Positions 42,265 through 43,043 of a stretch of 43,043 nucleotides of DNA are shown piece after piece. The first letter of the stretch is position 1. Every line of letters starts with the position of its first letter. Source of the DNA: CAZONC01 sp964581305. GTDB taxonomy: Archaea > Aenigmatarchaeota > Aenigmatarchaeia > CG10238-14 > SCSR01. Position numbers and translations under genes: made by a program. The stretch is from NCBI GenBank assembly GCA_964581305.1, contig CAZONC010000002.1, positions 1-43,043 of the forward strand, given 5' to 3'. Below the pieces are notes generated by a model. It had not been told where the DNA came from. It worked only from the letters and a program-made list of their open reading frames with translations, and made no database searches.

Positions 42265-43043
42265 TTATGTTATAACTGTTTCCTCAGACTGCGCAACCTT
42301 TCCACCGCTTATTTCTTTTAATATAGGATATTCGTATAGCGCATCCACTTTGATTAATTCTTTTAATGCCAGATCAATTTTTCCTGGTGTCATTTTTAAC
42401 CATCTTTTGGTAAATGGTAATCGCTCAAAATCTACTTTTGCTTGTGTTAAAATTTTTCGTGCATCCGAAAACCGAACAGGTTTGTCTTGTTTATACTTAT
42501 AAATTAATGTTGGAGAAGAGTCCTTTACCCAGCCTGCACCATCTGTAACAAAAACTTCCATCGCTATTACCTGACCTTCTAAAATTTCTGTTTGGATAGA
42601 ATTTTTTCCATTCGGAATAGATGGCGGTGCGTGTTGATTATAACGTTCTAACCCATGTCCACATAAATTTCTAACAGGGTTAAAGCCACTTTCGCGAACA
42701 ACATTTTCTACAACTTCAGAAATTTCAAAAATTTTTGTACCTGGTTTAATCATTTTTAATGCTGCATTCAATGCTTTTTCAGAAGTTTTAATTAGTTCAT
42801 GGGACTGCTTTCCTACACAGACAGAAAAAGCTCGATCCCAAACATATCCATTAACATGCACCCCAATATCAATTTTAACTATGTCATCCGCTTTCAAAAT
42901 TGTTAGATCGTTTATATCAGGAGTATAGTGCGCCGCTATCTCATTTATTGAAATATTAACAGGAAATGCTGGTTTTCCGCCCAATTCGAAAATTTTCTTT
43001 TCTATATTTTCCGCTATATCTAAAATTTTTTCATTTTCTTTTA
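42265..43043 (-). CDS. map: methionine aminopeptidase, type II (N-terminus beyond the window)
   Basis: An enzyme that removes the initiator methionine from new proteins. The metal ligands are visible: Asp in VKIDIGVHVNGYVWD and the second Asp of that stretch, His in CGHGLERYNQHAPP, Glu in AMEVFVTDGAGW and Glu near the end (SEETV). The archaeal/eukaryotic type II pattern is clear. The frame stays open upstream to the window end (...ILDIAENIEKKIFELGGKPAFP), so the ATG at 42984 is internal and some N-terminal residues lie outside. The spacer 42158-42264 is A/T-rich and shows nothing else. Confidence 0.95.
   Translation of the reverse strand, partial: KENEKILDIAENIEKKIFELGGKPAFPVNISINEIAAHYTPDINDLTILKADDIVKIDIGVHVNGYVWDRAFSVCVGKQSHELIKTSEKALNAALKMIKPGTKIFEISEVVENVVRESGFNPVRNLCGHGLERYNQHAPPSIPNGKNSIQTEILEGQVIAMEVFVTDGAGWVKDSSPTLIYKYKQDKPVRFSDARKILTQAKVDFERLPFTKRWLKMTPGKIDLALKELIKVDALYEYPILKEISGGKVAQSEETVIT

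Noticed and set aside
1..43043. CRISPR arrays, transposases, integrases or attachment-site repeats
   Set aside because: I found no spaced direct repeats, no transposase or integrase-like protein and no clear tRNA-end duplication in the window.

Overview
The window is AT-rich and clearly archaeal. It encodes a split RNA polymerase (H, B'', B', A', A''), ribosomal proteins S7, S10, S12 and L30e, aEF-2 and aEF-1A, a family-B DNA polymerase, an ATP-dependent DNA ligase of archaeal type, a type II methionine aminopeptidase, two TrmB-family regulators, and tRNA genes with introns at unusual sites. Compact genes, few metabolic genes, a CPR/bacterial-type minimal alanyl-tRNA synthetase and many small lineage-specific proteins suggest a DPANN-type archaeon. 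An Aenigmarchaeota- or Diapherotrites-like affiliation is only a guess. A run of about 100 N near 36.94-37.04 kb shows that this is a scaffolded draft or metagenome assembly.

Layout. 1-2995: end of tRNA-Val, a THEP1-like NTPase, initiator tRNA-Met with an enlarged D region, then four small unrecognised genes (three probably membrane-bound) followed by a TrmB regulator and tRNA-Arg(TCT). 3056-16188: four aminoacyl-tRNA synthetases (Leu, Ala, Ile, His) interspersed with membrane proteins (SpoIIM-like, TctA/DUF112-like, YdjM-like), a membrane-anchored thioredoxin-like protein, a DUF429 protein, a membrane-anchored OB-fold protein and an Mth938-like protein. 16209-22985: a 32-residue zinc ribbon, a PIN-ATPase-KH protein (PINA-like), a second TrmB regulator, DNA ligase, a nitroreductase and a secreted/membrane protein with repeated beta domains. 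23030-23451: tRNA-Tyr (anticodon-loop intron), 5S rRNA and tRNA-Asp (T-loop intron). 23475-37777: the conserved archaeal transcription/translation cluster rpoH-rpoB''-[rpoB'-rpoA' fusion]-rpoA''-rpl30e-nusA-rps12-rps7, then aEF-2, aEF-1A and rps10, interrupted by an opposite-strand thiolation-type PP-loop gene and by a gap-broken pair of partial genes. 37789-43043: an MBL-fold protein (UPF0282-like), an Ogg2-type DNA glycosylase, DNA polymerase B, two tail-to-tail zinc-ribbon microgenes, and a methionine aminopeptidase cut by the window end.

Most notable is the in-frame fusion of RNA polymerase subunits B' and A' into one 1428-residue polypeptide. Next come the tRNA genes: all four complete ones carry an insertion or intron, one in the T-loop and one in the D region of the initiator tRNA. 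The best candidate for something undescribed outside core machinery is the small-gene cluster at 859-2910 between two tRNA genes.

Translation signals are consistent: many starts follow GGTGA/GTGAT-like Shine-Dalgarno sequences, GTG and TTG starts are common, and several genes have a TATA-like box about 25 bases before the start codon, as expected for leaderless or short-leader archaeal mRNAs.
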